From JAMBLL01 sp964460075 (GTDB lineage: Bacteria; Actinomycetota; Acidimicrobiia; Spongiisociales; UBA5794), in assembly GCA_964460075.1 (NCBI GenBank), contig CAYWPC010000018.1, positions 1 to 47,477 of the forward strand: 47,477 bases of DNA, read 5' to 3'. Every line of letters starts with the position of its first letter. The stretch's first letter is position 1. Both the position numbers and the translations under genes were made by a program. Positions 16,771 through 24,338 of the stretch are shown piece after piece. The notes under the pieces were generated by a model that saw only the letters and a list, made by a program, of their open reading frames with translations, made no database searches and was not told where the DNA came from.

Positions 16771-18104
16771 GATTCCTCCTTGATGATGCGCCGCACCAGC
16801 TCAACAAGATCCGCGACATCGTCGTGCGTCGCCGCCTCCACGTTCAGTCGGAGGACAGGCTCGGTGTTGGATGCCCTCACGTTGAACCATTTGTCGCCTA
16901 GGTCGACGGTCATGCCATCCAACCGGTCGATCGCGTGATCTTCGAAGGCACGCTCAACTGCGTCAGTGGCTGCTGTCAGATCCGCGACGGTGAAATTGAT
17001 CTCACCGGATTGTGCGTACGGTTCGTACCTCCTCCTGAGCTCTGACAACGGAACACGTCTCTCGGACAAGACCCTCAACAGGACCAGCATCGCCATGATG
17101 CCTGAATCGGCGAAAAAGTTGTCCTTGAAGTAGTAGTGCCCCGAATGTTCACCACCGAATACCGCACCCGTCTCGGCCATCACCTGCTTGATATAGGAGT
17201 GGCCGACCTTGGTGCGAATCGGCACACCGCCTCCAGCTTCGATCGTCTCACGCACAGCCTTTGAACAAATGAGGTTGTGGACGATGGCACTCCCCTGTCG
17301 TTGCGCGAGAAACCAGTCGGCGATGATGGCCGTTGTCGTCGATCCCGGCAATGGTGACCCCGTGTCATCGATGAAGAACGCTCGGTCGGCATCACCATCG
17401 AATGCTACACCGAGGTCCGGACGCCGATCTTTCACGAGAGCGACGAGGTCGACGAGGTTCTCAGGCCGAAGTGGATCGGCTGGGTGGTTTGGGAACATGC
17501 CATCAGGTTCGAGGTACAGACCGATCAACGCTGCGTCGATCCGATCGAACACGTCACGCAGAGCAATGCCCGCCATGCCGTTCCCACCATCGACCGCGAC
17601 GGTAAGACCAGAGATCTCAGTCGCGCCCGTGGCGGAAATGACATGGTCGACGTATCCGCCAATAACATCCTGACGGGTGACCGAACCGGGTACCGAGACC
17701 GGTTCCAGCCCAGCTTCAGCCATAGCTCTGATGTCTTCGAGACCCGTCTCGGCGCCGATCGGTGCGGCTGCAGGTTGACAGAATTTGAGACCGTTGTACT
17801 GCGCAGGGTTGTGTGATGCTGTGATCACGACTCCTGGAAGCGACAGTGCGCCCGATGCGTAATACAGAACGTCGGTCGGGATCTCGCCTATGAGCCTCAC
17901 TCCGACACCCTGGCTTGTGATGCCGTCGATGAGTGCTTCTCGCAACGGTGGCGACGACAACCTGCAATCGTGTCCAACGATCACTTCGTCGGATTCGACG
18001 AATGCTGCAAAGGCGGAGCCGATCCGAAAGGCAGCTTCTTCATCGAGTTGGTCAGGGAACACGCCGCGTACGTCGTACGCTTTGATGATCGTGGAGTAGT
18101 CCAT
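16767..18104 (-). CDS. manB: Phosphomannomutase / phosphoglucomutase
   Basis: A 445-residue alpha-D-phosphohexomutase that interconverts hexose 6- and 1-phosphates, supplying GDP-mannose or related sugar nucleotides for envelope glycans. Visible motifs are KAYDVRGVFPDQL at the start, the phosphoserine loop TASHNP with Ser97, the metal loop DGDADR, and the sugar-binding GEHSGHYYF. The RASNTEPVLRLNVEA segment near the C-terminus binds phosphate. I choose ATG at 18104 because the family begins at this point and TAGAAT lies 7 nt upstream; the frame is open 22 codons further without support. Confidence 0.93.
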   Translation of the reverse strand: MDYSTIIKAYDVRGVFPDQLDEEAAFRIGSAFAAFVESDEVIVGHDCRLSSPPLREALIDGITSQGVGVRLIGEIPTDVLYYASGALSLPGVVITASHNPAQYNGLKFCQPAAAPIGAETGLEDIRAMAEAGLEPVSVPGSVTRQDVIGGYVDHVISATGATEISGLTVAVDGGNGMAGIALRDVFDRIDAALIGLYLEPDGMFPNHPADPLRPENLVDLVALVKDRRPDLGVAFDGDADRAFFIDDTGSPLPGSTTTAIIADWFLAQRQGSAIVHNLICSKAVRETIEAGGGVPIRTKVGHSYIKQVMAETGAVFGGEHSGHYYFKDNFFADSGIMAMLVLLRVLSERRVPLSELRRRYEPYAQSGEINFTVADLTAATDAVERAFEDHAIDRLDGMTVDLGDKWFNVRASNTEPVLRLNVEAATHDDVADLVELVRRIIKEES

Positions 18105-18111
18105 GTGGGAG

Positions 18112-18117
18112 ATTCTA
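18112..18117 (-). promoter_or_regulatory. Putative -10 box (TAGAAT) for manB, leaderless
   Basis: TAGAAT ends 7 nt before the manB ATG. It is the best match to a -10 consensus among the putative leaderless promoters here. No Shine-Dalgarno is present. The 68-bp divergent gap also serves the glycosyltransferase gene. Confidence 0.5.
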
Positions 18118-18157
18118 CGATGAAGCTGCTCACCTGCCTGAGAGCGGGCCATGTTCC

Positions 18158-18163
18158 TACACT
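18158..18163 (+). promoter_or_regulatory. Putative -10 box (TACACT) for the divergent glycosyltransferase
   Basis: TACACT ends 9 nt before the ATG at 18173, giving a leaderless or almost leaderless transcript. Confidence 0.33.
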
Positions 18164-18172
18164 TCCGCACCG

Positions 18173-18883
18173 ATGCCTATGCCGCCACGACCTTCGATCA
18201 CCGTTGTGATCCCTGTCCACAATGAAGCCGTGTTCCTACCGAGCGCGCTGCGGCAGCTGTTCGCGGAGCTCAAGACGGTGGATGCAGACCTGACGGTCGT
18301 TATCGCAGAGAACGGATCTCAAGACGACACGGCTCGCCTCGTACGCGAGGCAATGGCCACCTACGACAACCTCGATCTCCTCGAGCTGCCGACTCCGGAC
18401 TACGGCGCTGCGATGCGTGAAGGGTTCTTGCGGGCAACGACCGAGTGGGTGGCGAACTTCGACATCGACTATTTCTCCGGCGCGTTCCTCAACGATGCCC
18501 TTGCCCTTGGAGACACAGCGGACATCGTGCTTGCATCAAAGCGGGCAGAAGGCGCAAACGACCAGCGAGGATTGGTCCGCGTTCTCGCCACGTGGACTTT
18601 CAATCAGATTCTGCGACTCGCGCTCTCATCTGGAGTCTCCGACACACACGGCATGAAACTCCTTCGATCGAGCGTCGTGGAAGCCGTCGCCCCGCAGGTG
18701 ATCTCGACGACCGATCTTTTCGACACCGAATTGGTCGTGAGAGCAGAGCGAGCAGGATTTCGAATCGCTGAGCTTCCCGCGTCCATCGAGGAGCTCCGAG
18801 ACGCGCGATCAAGCCTCATCAAGCGAGTTCCACGCACGCTGAAAGGCGTGTGGGCGATCCGCAAATCGCTACGCGACGCCTAG
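18173..18883 (+). CDS. Family 2 glycosyltransferase, dolichyl-phosphate-mannose-synthase-like
   Basis: A 236-residue GT-A protein. The N-terminus SITVVIPVHNEAVFLPSALRQL is a GT2 nucleotide-binding strand and helix; ENGSQDDT follows, and DID in NFDIDYFSG is a plausible DxD metal site. No membrane segment is obvious, so it is probably cytoplasmic or peripheral. DPM-like enzymes make polyprenyl-phosphate sugars. It converges with the GtrA gene, leaving 6 bp between stops. The ATG at 18173 is followed by another at 18179; either could be used. Confidence 0.86.
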   Translation: MPMPPRPSITVVIPVHNEAVFLPSALRQLFAELKTVDADLTVVIAENGSQDDTARLVREAMATYDNLDLLELPTPDYGAAMREGFLRATTEWVANFDIDYFSGAFLNDALALGDTADIVLASKRAEGANDQRGLVRVLATWTFNQILRLALSSGVSDTHGMKLLRSSVVEAVAPQVISTTDLFDTELVVRAERAGFRIAELPASIEELRDARSSLIKRVPRTLKGVWAIRKSLRDA

Positions 18884-18889
18884 CCGCAC

Positions 18890-19357
18890 CTACCTCGTGC
18901 GTAAGTCCACAGGCTCATCCTGTTGCTTCAGAGCCTTTCCGAATACCACATCACGGTATCCAGCGAGTTTCGGAAGAATCAGTATCCCGGCGGCAAACAA
19001 GAGAGCAATGTTGTAACCGATCGTCGAGAGCGGGCCGAACAGCCTCTCGGCGAGCCACACAATCCCCACCGATGCCACGTAGGCCAGAATGTTCACACCG
19101 AAGAACGATGCTGTTTCTCGACCAGAAACACCACCTTCGGTCAACAGGAAGGTCCAGCGCCGATTGATGACATATGACATGAAGGTCGTGAGAGCGAACG
19201 AGACCGTTATCGATGCGAACCATGTCCAACCGAGCGCAACGAGAAACACGTTGAACAGCGTGAAGGACACGACAGTGTTGAGAACACCGACGATCGCGAC
19301 CTTGAGGGCCTGATGTAGCGATTCGCGGTTCGCGAACGTCATGAGATAGGTTTTCAC
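18890..19357 (-). CDS. GtrA-like membrane protein
   Basis: A 155-residue protein with four hydrophobic segments and the hallmark FALTTFMSYVINRRWTF between the second and third, as in the GtrA/DPMS-associated family. Such proteins are thought to flip polyprenyl-phosphate-linked sugars. I assign the GTG at 19357, which overlaps the upstream stop (GTGA) and has AGGAG about 7 nt before it, instead of an upstream ATG inside the neighbouring gene. Coupling to the 752-residue membrane protein suggests they work together. Confidence 0.9.
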   Translation of the reverse strand: MKTYLMTFANRESLHQALKVAIVGVLNTVVSFTLFNVFLVALGWTWFASITVSFALTTFMSYVINRRWTFLLTEGGVSGRETASFFGVNILAYVASVGIVWLAERLFGPLSTIGYNIALLFAAGILILPKLAGYRDVVFGKALKQQDEPVDLRTR

Positions 19358-21612
19358 GCCACTCTCCTTCGTCGACGCCGTACGACGACTCCATAGCTGA
19401 AGAGACCAATGACCGTAATGATCGTGACTGCCGTACCAACGTTCTCGACCCAACGATTCGAGAACTGAAGGGTTACATCCTCCTGGGTCGGGATGACGAG
19501 CATCAGAGATGGAGCGACGCGGTACACGCCCTCGGCGCCCGAAACTGTCCAATTCGGGAAATAGGACACTTTGACGAGATGTGGAACGCCAACCGCATCT
19601 GTTGAGAAAGATACGGTCTGATCCGCGAACGTGGTGATCGTGGCCTTCCCGCCCCCGTTGTACGGTCGGCGATCGATCAGACGCTCATCGACCGACGTGA
19701 CTCTCCTCCACTCGCTCGGACCATCCTCGACAAGCCACGTATCGAGATTGTCCACGTCGTCGTACCACTCGAGAGCAGCGTCGACGAAGCTGGCGTCGCC
19801 CGCCCATACGACCGGCTCGTACCTTGCTACGTCCACACGATCGGCGGCAGGGAGGGCGAATACGGTCCACGGTGCAGGTTCAGCAAGGACTTCGAGCCCG
19901 AAATCCTTGGCGGCCAGCGTCGCTGCATCTGTGTACGACACGTAGTACGCAACGTCGTAGAGCGCGAGATGTTTCGTGCCACGGTCGAAGTTCATCCCGC
20001 GGTAGTTGAGACCGCGGACCGGATTCGACGGGCTTCGGCTCACCTCTGAAGCGTTCAGGAAGTGAAATGGCGTTGTAAGCGAGCTCTCGAAGAACAGTCC
20101 CTCCATAGACGGGTGACCCTCAGACCAGAACGGGAACAGCATGAGCGCCATCGGTGTGCCGTACTTGTTCATCTCGGAGTTGGCCTCCCACATGACGCGA
20201 CCAGGAGGAAGCGCATCGACGGCACTCATCAGATTTTCGTACTCCGGCCACACCTGTTTGTTCTCATAGCCCTCGTAGTTCCACTTGACCCAGCCAGGCA
20301 GGTCGTGCATGGACACCCCTGCGGCTCCGACCATGAGGAGTACAGCAACTGTTCCAGTGACAAGAGTCGCTCGGGAAGCATGAGCGAAGTGGCGGGCGAA
20401 GGCGGCTGCCGCTAGCGCGATCGCTACACCGGCGAAGATGTACACGCCGAAGAACCAGTATGGGAGCAACCGGGCGTTGTAGAGCACGGTGAAATCGAAA
20501 CGGGCGATCAAGAAGTAGCCACCCAGGGGGAACAGGGTCATCCACAGGGCGATCCCAGCACGATCCCTTCGCAGCATTGTCCACGCCATACCGACGATCC
20601 CTACAGCCAGCACGGGGACGAACTCGCCTGGAATTGGTGAACCTGGATTCTGATAGCTCCCGATGACGGTGGTCACCGGAGCCCAGCCCATGTCAGACGT
20701 CATGCCGCTAAGAACGTTGACGCCAAGAGCAAGCGACCAGAATGCCGACACGCCGAACCCGACCACGTAGGACGACACCACACCAATCGAACCCCTCAGA
20801 GCGTTGGAGAGTTTGTCACGGTCTCCAACGAGCGCTACCAAGGGAGCCAGAACAAGAGGGAGAGTGGCTACCACGACCACGATCGTCGTTATGACGTGCG
20901 TGAGCGCCGTCAGCCCAAGAACGATCCCTGTCCATGGATCGAACACTCTTGCTTTTCGATAGTTGCGCACCACGAGTCCGACGTAAAGGATCGAAAGTGC
21001 GAACGACCACGAGAACGAGAACTCCCCAGCTAGCGTCGATTTGATGTTCGCACCGAATATCGAATAGCTCTCCATGAAGACGAAGAGCGAGCCGGCGACG
21101 CCCGCAACACCAGCAACGAATCTTGTGAATCCGAGGAACTTTACGAAGAAGTATGCAGCGGTGGGAAGTGTGACCAGGCCAACGATTGTCACGAGCTTGA
21201 ATGCAACGCCATATGGCAAGAAGACGTCGAGCAGAACGGTGACGAGCGCGGGAATGGGGAAGTAGAAATACAGCGCAGGGAATCCGGCGTACCAATCCAT
21301 GCTCCAACCGAGCAATTGCCCTGATGGGAGGAGATCCTCGAGCAGTATCTTCGGCAGGAGCACATGGGCGCCCATGTCCCCTCCCGTCGGAGTGCTAGAC
21401 ACGAACAAGTAAGGCAACCGCCATATCGACTGACCATCACGAAGAATCGGACCGAGCGCCCCAGACATTGTGAGGAAGATCAGAGTGGTCGGTGCTGCGA
21501 TGAGGCCGAAAATGAACCACTTCGACAACACCCGAGCCGAGGAATTCGGTTCGGGAGGTTGCTGAGAGGTCTCGGAGAGTTCCGGGATCTTAGGTGGTGC
21601 GGCCGTGGTCAC
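19354..21612 (-). CDS. Large polytopic membrane protein, PTPS-related / GT-C-like
   Basis: A 752-residue protein with about a dozen hydrophobic segments in the first 450 residues, then a soluble C-terminal portion and a final membrane segment before a basic tail (RRRRRR). GWSMDWYAGFPALYFYFPIPALV near residue 100 is typical of the membrane proteins labelled 6-pyruvoyl-tetrahydropterin-synthase-related (PF10131), which resemble GT-C glycosyltransferases or YfhO-like proteins; it is not itself a pterin enzyme. The start is GTG at 21612, with TAGGAT 6 nt upstream. Coupling to GtrA suggests use of a lipid-linked sugar outside the membrane. Confidence 0.82.
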   Translation of the reverse strand: MTTAAPPKIPELSETSQQPPEPNSSARVLSKWFIFGLIAAPTTLIFLTMSGALGPILRDGQSIWRLPYLFVSSTPTGGDMGAHVLLPKILLEDLLPSGQLLGWSMDWYAGFPALYFYFPIPALVTVLLDVFLPYGVAFKLVTIVGLVTLPTAAYFFVKFLGFTRFVAGVAGVAGSLFVFMESYSIFGANIKSTLAGEFSFSWSFALSILYVGLVVRNYRKARVFDPWTGIVLGLTALTHVITTIVVVVATLPLVLAPLVALVGDRDKLSNALRGSIGVVSSYVVGFGVSAFWSLALGVNVLSGMTSDMGWAPVTTVIGSYQNPGSPIPGEFVPVLAVGIVGMAWTMLRRDRAGIALWMTLFPLGGYFLIARFDFTVLYNARLLPYWFFGVYIFAGVAIALAAAAFARHFAHASRATLVTGTVAVLLMVGAAGVSMHDLPGWVKWNYEGYENKQVWPEYENLMSAVDALPPGRVMWEANSEMNKYGTPMALMLFPFWSEGHPSMEGLFFESSLTTPFHFLNASEVSRSPSNPVRGLNYRGMNFDRGTKHLALYDVAYYVSYTDAATLAAKDFGLEVLAEPAPWTVFALPAADRVDVARYEPVVWAGDASFVDAALEWYDDVDNLDTWLVEDGPSEWRRVTSVDERLIDRRPYNGGGKATITTFADQTVSFSTDAVGVPHLVKVSYFPNWTVSGAEGVYRVAPSLMLVIPTQEDVTLQFSNRWVENVGTAVTIITVIGLFSYGVVVRRRRRRVA

Positions 21613-21618
21613 ACAGGA

Positions 21619-21624
21619 ATCCTA
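21619..21624 (-). promoter_or_regulatory. Putative -10 box (TAGGAT), leaderless
   Basis: TAGGAT ends 6 nt before the GTG at 21612. The same hexamer and spacing precede the biotin carboxylase GTG at 36249. Confidence 0.45.
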
Positions 21625-21688
21625 CCGAGGGCTGACGGCTGTAACGGGAACCGCGAAACAGATCGCTTTGGGCTCGCTCGTGCTTCAG

Positions 21689-21880
21689 CTACTCATGCAC
21701 CAGATCGATGATCCGATCAACAGAAACCTCTTCACCTTCCTTGTCCCACCACTTGGCTTCGCACTCGTGGCACGAGCAAAAAATAACTTCGCTCCCGTCG
21801 GGGAGCTTCATTTCGATCTGTATCACCGACGCCTGACCACACGACGTGCACACAAGCCCCTCAGTTTCAGCCTTCCTCAC
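21689..21880 (-). CDS. Small acidic zinc-ribbon protein, unknown function
   Basis: A 63-residue protein with CTSC near the N-terminus and CSCHEC about 20 residues later, a likely zinc ribbon, then an acidic C-terminus. I do not recognise a named family. The GTG start at 21880 has a strong GGGAGG 4 nt upstream, which supports a real gene. It lies between DUF6788 and the large membrane protein, in a run of three tiny Cys-rich genes. Confidence 0.72.
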   Translation of the reverse strand: MRKAETEGLVCTSCGQASVIQIEMKLPDGSEVIFCSCHECEAKWWDKEGEEVSVDRIIDLVHE

Positions 21881-21945
21881 ATCGCCTCCCTCAAATCCGG
21901 TCGCCCAACGACCACCATTAGTATTGCATTACGCGCTAAGTGCGT

Positions 21946-22230
21946 CTACTTGATCTCCGCTTCTGGAAGGTCGTCGTACCGCCCTAGATACTTGGAACGC
22001 TGCCTTCCTTCTTCCATCCAGTAGGCATACACGTATGGGCCATGGGGACACGACGAGCAGGAGGCCTTGCCACACCTCACCATCTGGGTGCGGATCTTGA
22101 CATCCGGTCCCAACTCGGGGAACGAGTGGCCTCTGCGTTCCAGCCTGGCTCTCGTCAACATGAACAATCGCCGCAACTCGGGTTCGCCCATCTCCCTGAT
22201 CGCCTCAAGCACGTCTCGATCGATCGGCAT
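21946..22230 (-). CDS. DUF6788-like small Cys-rich protein
   Basis: A 94-residue protein. An N-terminal helical part (PELRRLFMLTRARLERRG) is followed by RTQMVRCGKASCSSCPHGPYVYAYWMEEGRQRSKYLGR, the pattern of DUF6788 proteins, often seen near DNA-interacting or mobile genes, but without known activity. I choose ATG at 22230 because it shares one base with the DUF3499 stop (TGATG), a classic coupling arrangement; an upstream extension of 34 codons would overlap that gene. Confidence 0.75.
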   Translation of the reverse strand: MPIDRDVLEAIREMGEPELRRLFMLTRARLERRGHSFPELGPDVKIRTQMVRCGKASCSSCPHGPYVYAYWMEEGRQRSKYLGRYDDLPEAEIK

Positions 22231-22457
22231 CAATGCACCGTGCCCTCGACGAACAGGTCGGGACCGTCCCGTCGCCGATCGATTATTCGCCATCCTCTGG
22301 GTGCCGTGAAACGACCTGCATGGACCGCGCACAGCAATAATCCGTCGTACGCTCGCTCGTGACCCTGAACGTCATCGAGGAAAGCCTCGGCATTACCGTG
22401 GTCGTAGGTCAGCAAGGTCGTTGGTCTGGAGGAACAGCGGACGCAGGGAGTGATCAT
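22230..22457 (-). CDS. DUF3499-family protein
   Basis: A 75-residue protein beginning MITPCVRCSSRPTTLLTYDH and ending in LLCAVHAGRFTAPRGWRIID. The CxxC and the CxxHAxRxTxPRGW region match actinobacterial DUF3499 proteins. The function is unknown. In Mycobacterium a DUF3499-type gene lies near manB, whiB2 and fbiA/fbiB, and a comparable set (manB, Trm112-like, DUF5719, cofD, cofE) surrounds it here. TAGCGT lies 9 nt before the ATG and no ribosome site is evident. Confidence 0.8.
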   Translation of the reverse strand: MITPCVRCSSRPTTLLTYDHGNAEAFLDDVQGHERAYDGLLLCAVHAGRFTAPRGWRIIDRRRDGPDLFVEGTVH

Positions 22458-22466
22458 GGACGACTC

Positions 22467-22472
22467 ACGCTA
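22467..22472 (-). promoter_or_regulatory. Putative -10 box (TAGCGT) for the DUF3499 gene
   Basis: TAGCGT ends 9 nt before the ATG at 22457, slightly further than in the other cases. It is weak support for a separate transcript of the small-gene run. Confidence 0.28.
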
Positions 22473-22500
22473 CGCACCGTCAAGGACCTAACCAAGGATT

Positions 22501-22893
22501 TCACGTAGCTGCCTTGATACCGGCTGCCTCGACCGCCCGACGCAACCGCTTGATCTTTGGCACACCTGGCAACACAGCAACAACCGCTCCTCGGCGATCA
22601 AGAATCACGGTCAGGGGCACAGCGAGGACTCCCCAAGTTTCGAATCGGTGAGACTCAAGTTCATACGTGACTTCCCTAAAGGCGATGTCTTCGGCCTCAA
22701 CCCGATCAATCGCCCTCTTGCACGTCGAACAATCCCCGGACGTGAACAATACGACGCCAGGACGATCCCCCACCTCACCAACGGTAACCGAGGGATGTCC
22801 CTGGCTGCGGAATCGGTTGAACAGCAGTGCCACGAGCCCTGCAAGTGCGATCACCGCTGACGCAACGACGAGCCTCGCCAACGGATCCGTCAT
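22501..22893 (-). CDS. Membrane-anchored thioredoxin-like protein
   Basis: A 130-residue protein with one N-terminal hydrophobic helix (about 6-25) and a thioredoxin-like domain whose active site reads DCSTCKR (CxxC). The cis-proline region is AVPLTVILDRRG. The N-terminal helix suggests a domain facing outward, acting on cell-surface thiols, but topology is inferred. The start (ATGA) overlaps the DUF5719 stop by 4 bp, making it the third gene of the GT2-DUF5719-thioredoxin run. Confidence 0.82.
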   Translation of the reverse strand: MTDPLARLVVASAVIALAGLVALLFNRFRSQGHPSVTVGEVGDRPGVVLFTSGDCSTCKRAIDRVEAEDIAFREVTYELESHRFETWGVLAVPLTVILDRRGAVVAVLPGVPKIKRLRRAVEAAGIKAAT

Positions 22894-24338
22894 TCGACGT
22901 GTATCCCTGACACAAGGGCAACTCCACGATCTCCGACTATCTCCCATGCCGCAGAAATCGGGATATCTGAACTGACCTGGTACCCGAAGGTCCCTATGCC
23001 GACATCGACGGGGATCCCGAGTACGGAGCCTGGCTCGATCTCAACCGACTCGGCAGCGAGGAAGTCTCCTTCGCCGAGAGCAAGAATCGAAACAGTTGCT
23101 CGATCGACCTGGTTGTTCATCAGCCAAAGAGTCGTCTCAGACCCTCGAAACGTGTCGAGCGGGACAACCCACGAAGTCGACGGCTCTGGACTACCGGTCG
23201 TTCCTGCGAGACCGCGTATGAAATTCGCTTCGGTTGCGACGGTCGTAGGAACCTCTTCCACGCCCGATGTCGCCGAACCATCGCCCTGACCGTCACCTGG
23301 CGCAGCACCCCCCTCACCGCCGCCGAGCTCTGAACCGGTTACAACAGCCACGACCGTCGCAGATATCGGTGCTGTTGCCGTCACGCGAACACCGAACGGT
23401 GGTGCGGCAAGGTCGGCAAGTGGTATCAGGGCAGGGGTGAACGACTCCAATGTGATTTCGCGAGCGAACGGGATCGTGCCCTGCTCGGTGACGATGTCGA
23501 TGGTCACGACGACAGCGTCTTCGTTCGCTGACATCACAGATACGAAAGGCGTCAAACCGCCAGGAGCGACGACAGGAAAATCCCAGGTCGCTGACGGTGT
23601 CACGGCGTTCCAGACCGCCTCCCCTCCCTGGTCTGTACGGACAAGAACGGGGATCACGAGACCCTTCGTCGCCGATATCTTGAATGCAAGCTCGTCGCGG
23701 AACGGCAAGTACGGCTCGAAGTCGATGGTTGTCCACGAGCGACCCGCAACATCGATGGTCTCGAGACCGGGGATGAGATCGAGGTTGAACTCCGAATACG
23801 CTGTGATCGCGACCTCGGCGTTGTCTGCGAACGGGTTGAACAATCGCAACTGGGTGAACGATCCCGTCTTGGTCGACCCACCAGTCAGATACGACTCCTT
23901 CGGAACGGCCGAAATGCAACTGTCAGCTGAGACAAATCCGTCAGCCCTCTGGGTGGAGATGGCCGATGCTGGACCGTCCGAAATCTCGACGATCGCTGGG
24001 GACTCACCTCGCCTGATCAGGTCCCCCGTCTCAACACCTGTCGCACTTGGACCCTTGATTGTGAACGAGGATTCCGTCGGCTCAGCATTCGTGAGCGGAT
24101 CGAGTAACGTGATGTTGACATCAGCGTCACTCTCTGAGGCAACGGCGATCGCACTGTCGCGCACATCGCCTGCCTCGATCCAAGGGCAGTACCAAACAGT
24201 CGGAATGGCTGCCGCTCCACCGGAGTGGACCTCGCCACCGAGATCGAAGGTTGGCGGTGGCGGCGTGCCGGGCGCGACCTGGAGCAGCCCAACGAACGCC
24301 GCGAGCGCCGTTGCGATGAGGAGAAGTAGCCGTCTCAT
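22890..24338 (-). CDS. DUF5719-family secreted protein
   Basis: A 482-residue protein with an N-terminal signal-like segment (RRLLLLIATALAAFVGLL) and an extracellular beta-rich body of repeated hydrophobic strands. A Gly/Thr-rich linker (about residues 335-365) separates two halves. Two cysteines (CPW and SCIS) are present. It matches the actinobacterial DUF5719 group, usually found next to a membrane glycosyltransferase as here. Function is unknown; a role in envelope assembly is inferred from context. It overlaps the genes on both sides by 4 bp. Confidence 0.83.
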   Translation of the reverse strand: MRRLLLLIATALAAFVGLLQVAPGTPPPPTFDLGGEVHSGGAAAIPTVWYCPWIEAGDVRDSAIAVASESDADVNITLLDPLTNAEPTESSFTIKGPSATGVETGDLIRRGESPAIVEISDGPASAISTQRADGFVSADSCISAVPKESYLTGGSTKTGSFTQLRLFNPFADNAEVAITAYSEFNLDLIPGLETIDVAGRSWTTIDFEPYLPFRDELAFKISATKGLVIPVLVRTDQGGEAVWNAVTPSATWDFPVVAPGGLTPFVSVMSANEDAVVVTIDIVTEQGTIPFAREITLESFTPALIPLADLAAPPFGVRVTATAPISATVVAVVTGSELGGGEGGAAPGDGQGDGSATSGVEEVPTTVATEANFIRGLAGTTGSPEPSTSWVVPLDTFRGSETTLWLMNNQVDRATVSILALGEGDFLAAESVEIEPGSVLGIPVDVGIGTFGYQVSSDIPISAAWEIVGDRGVALVSGIHVE

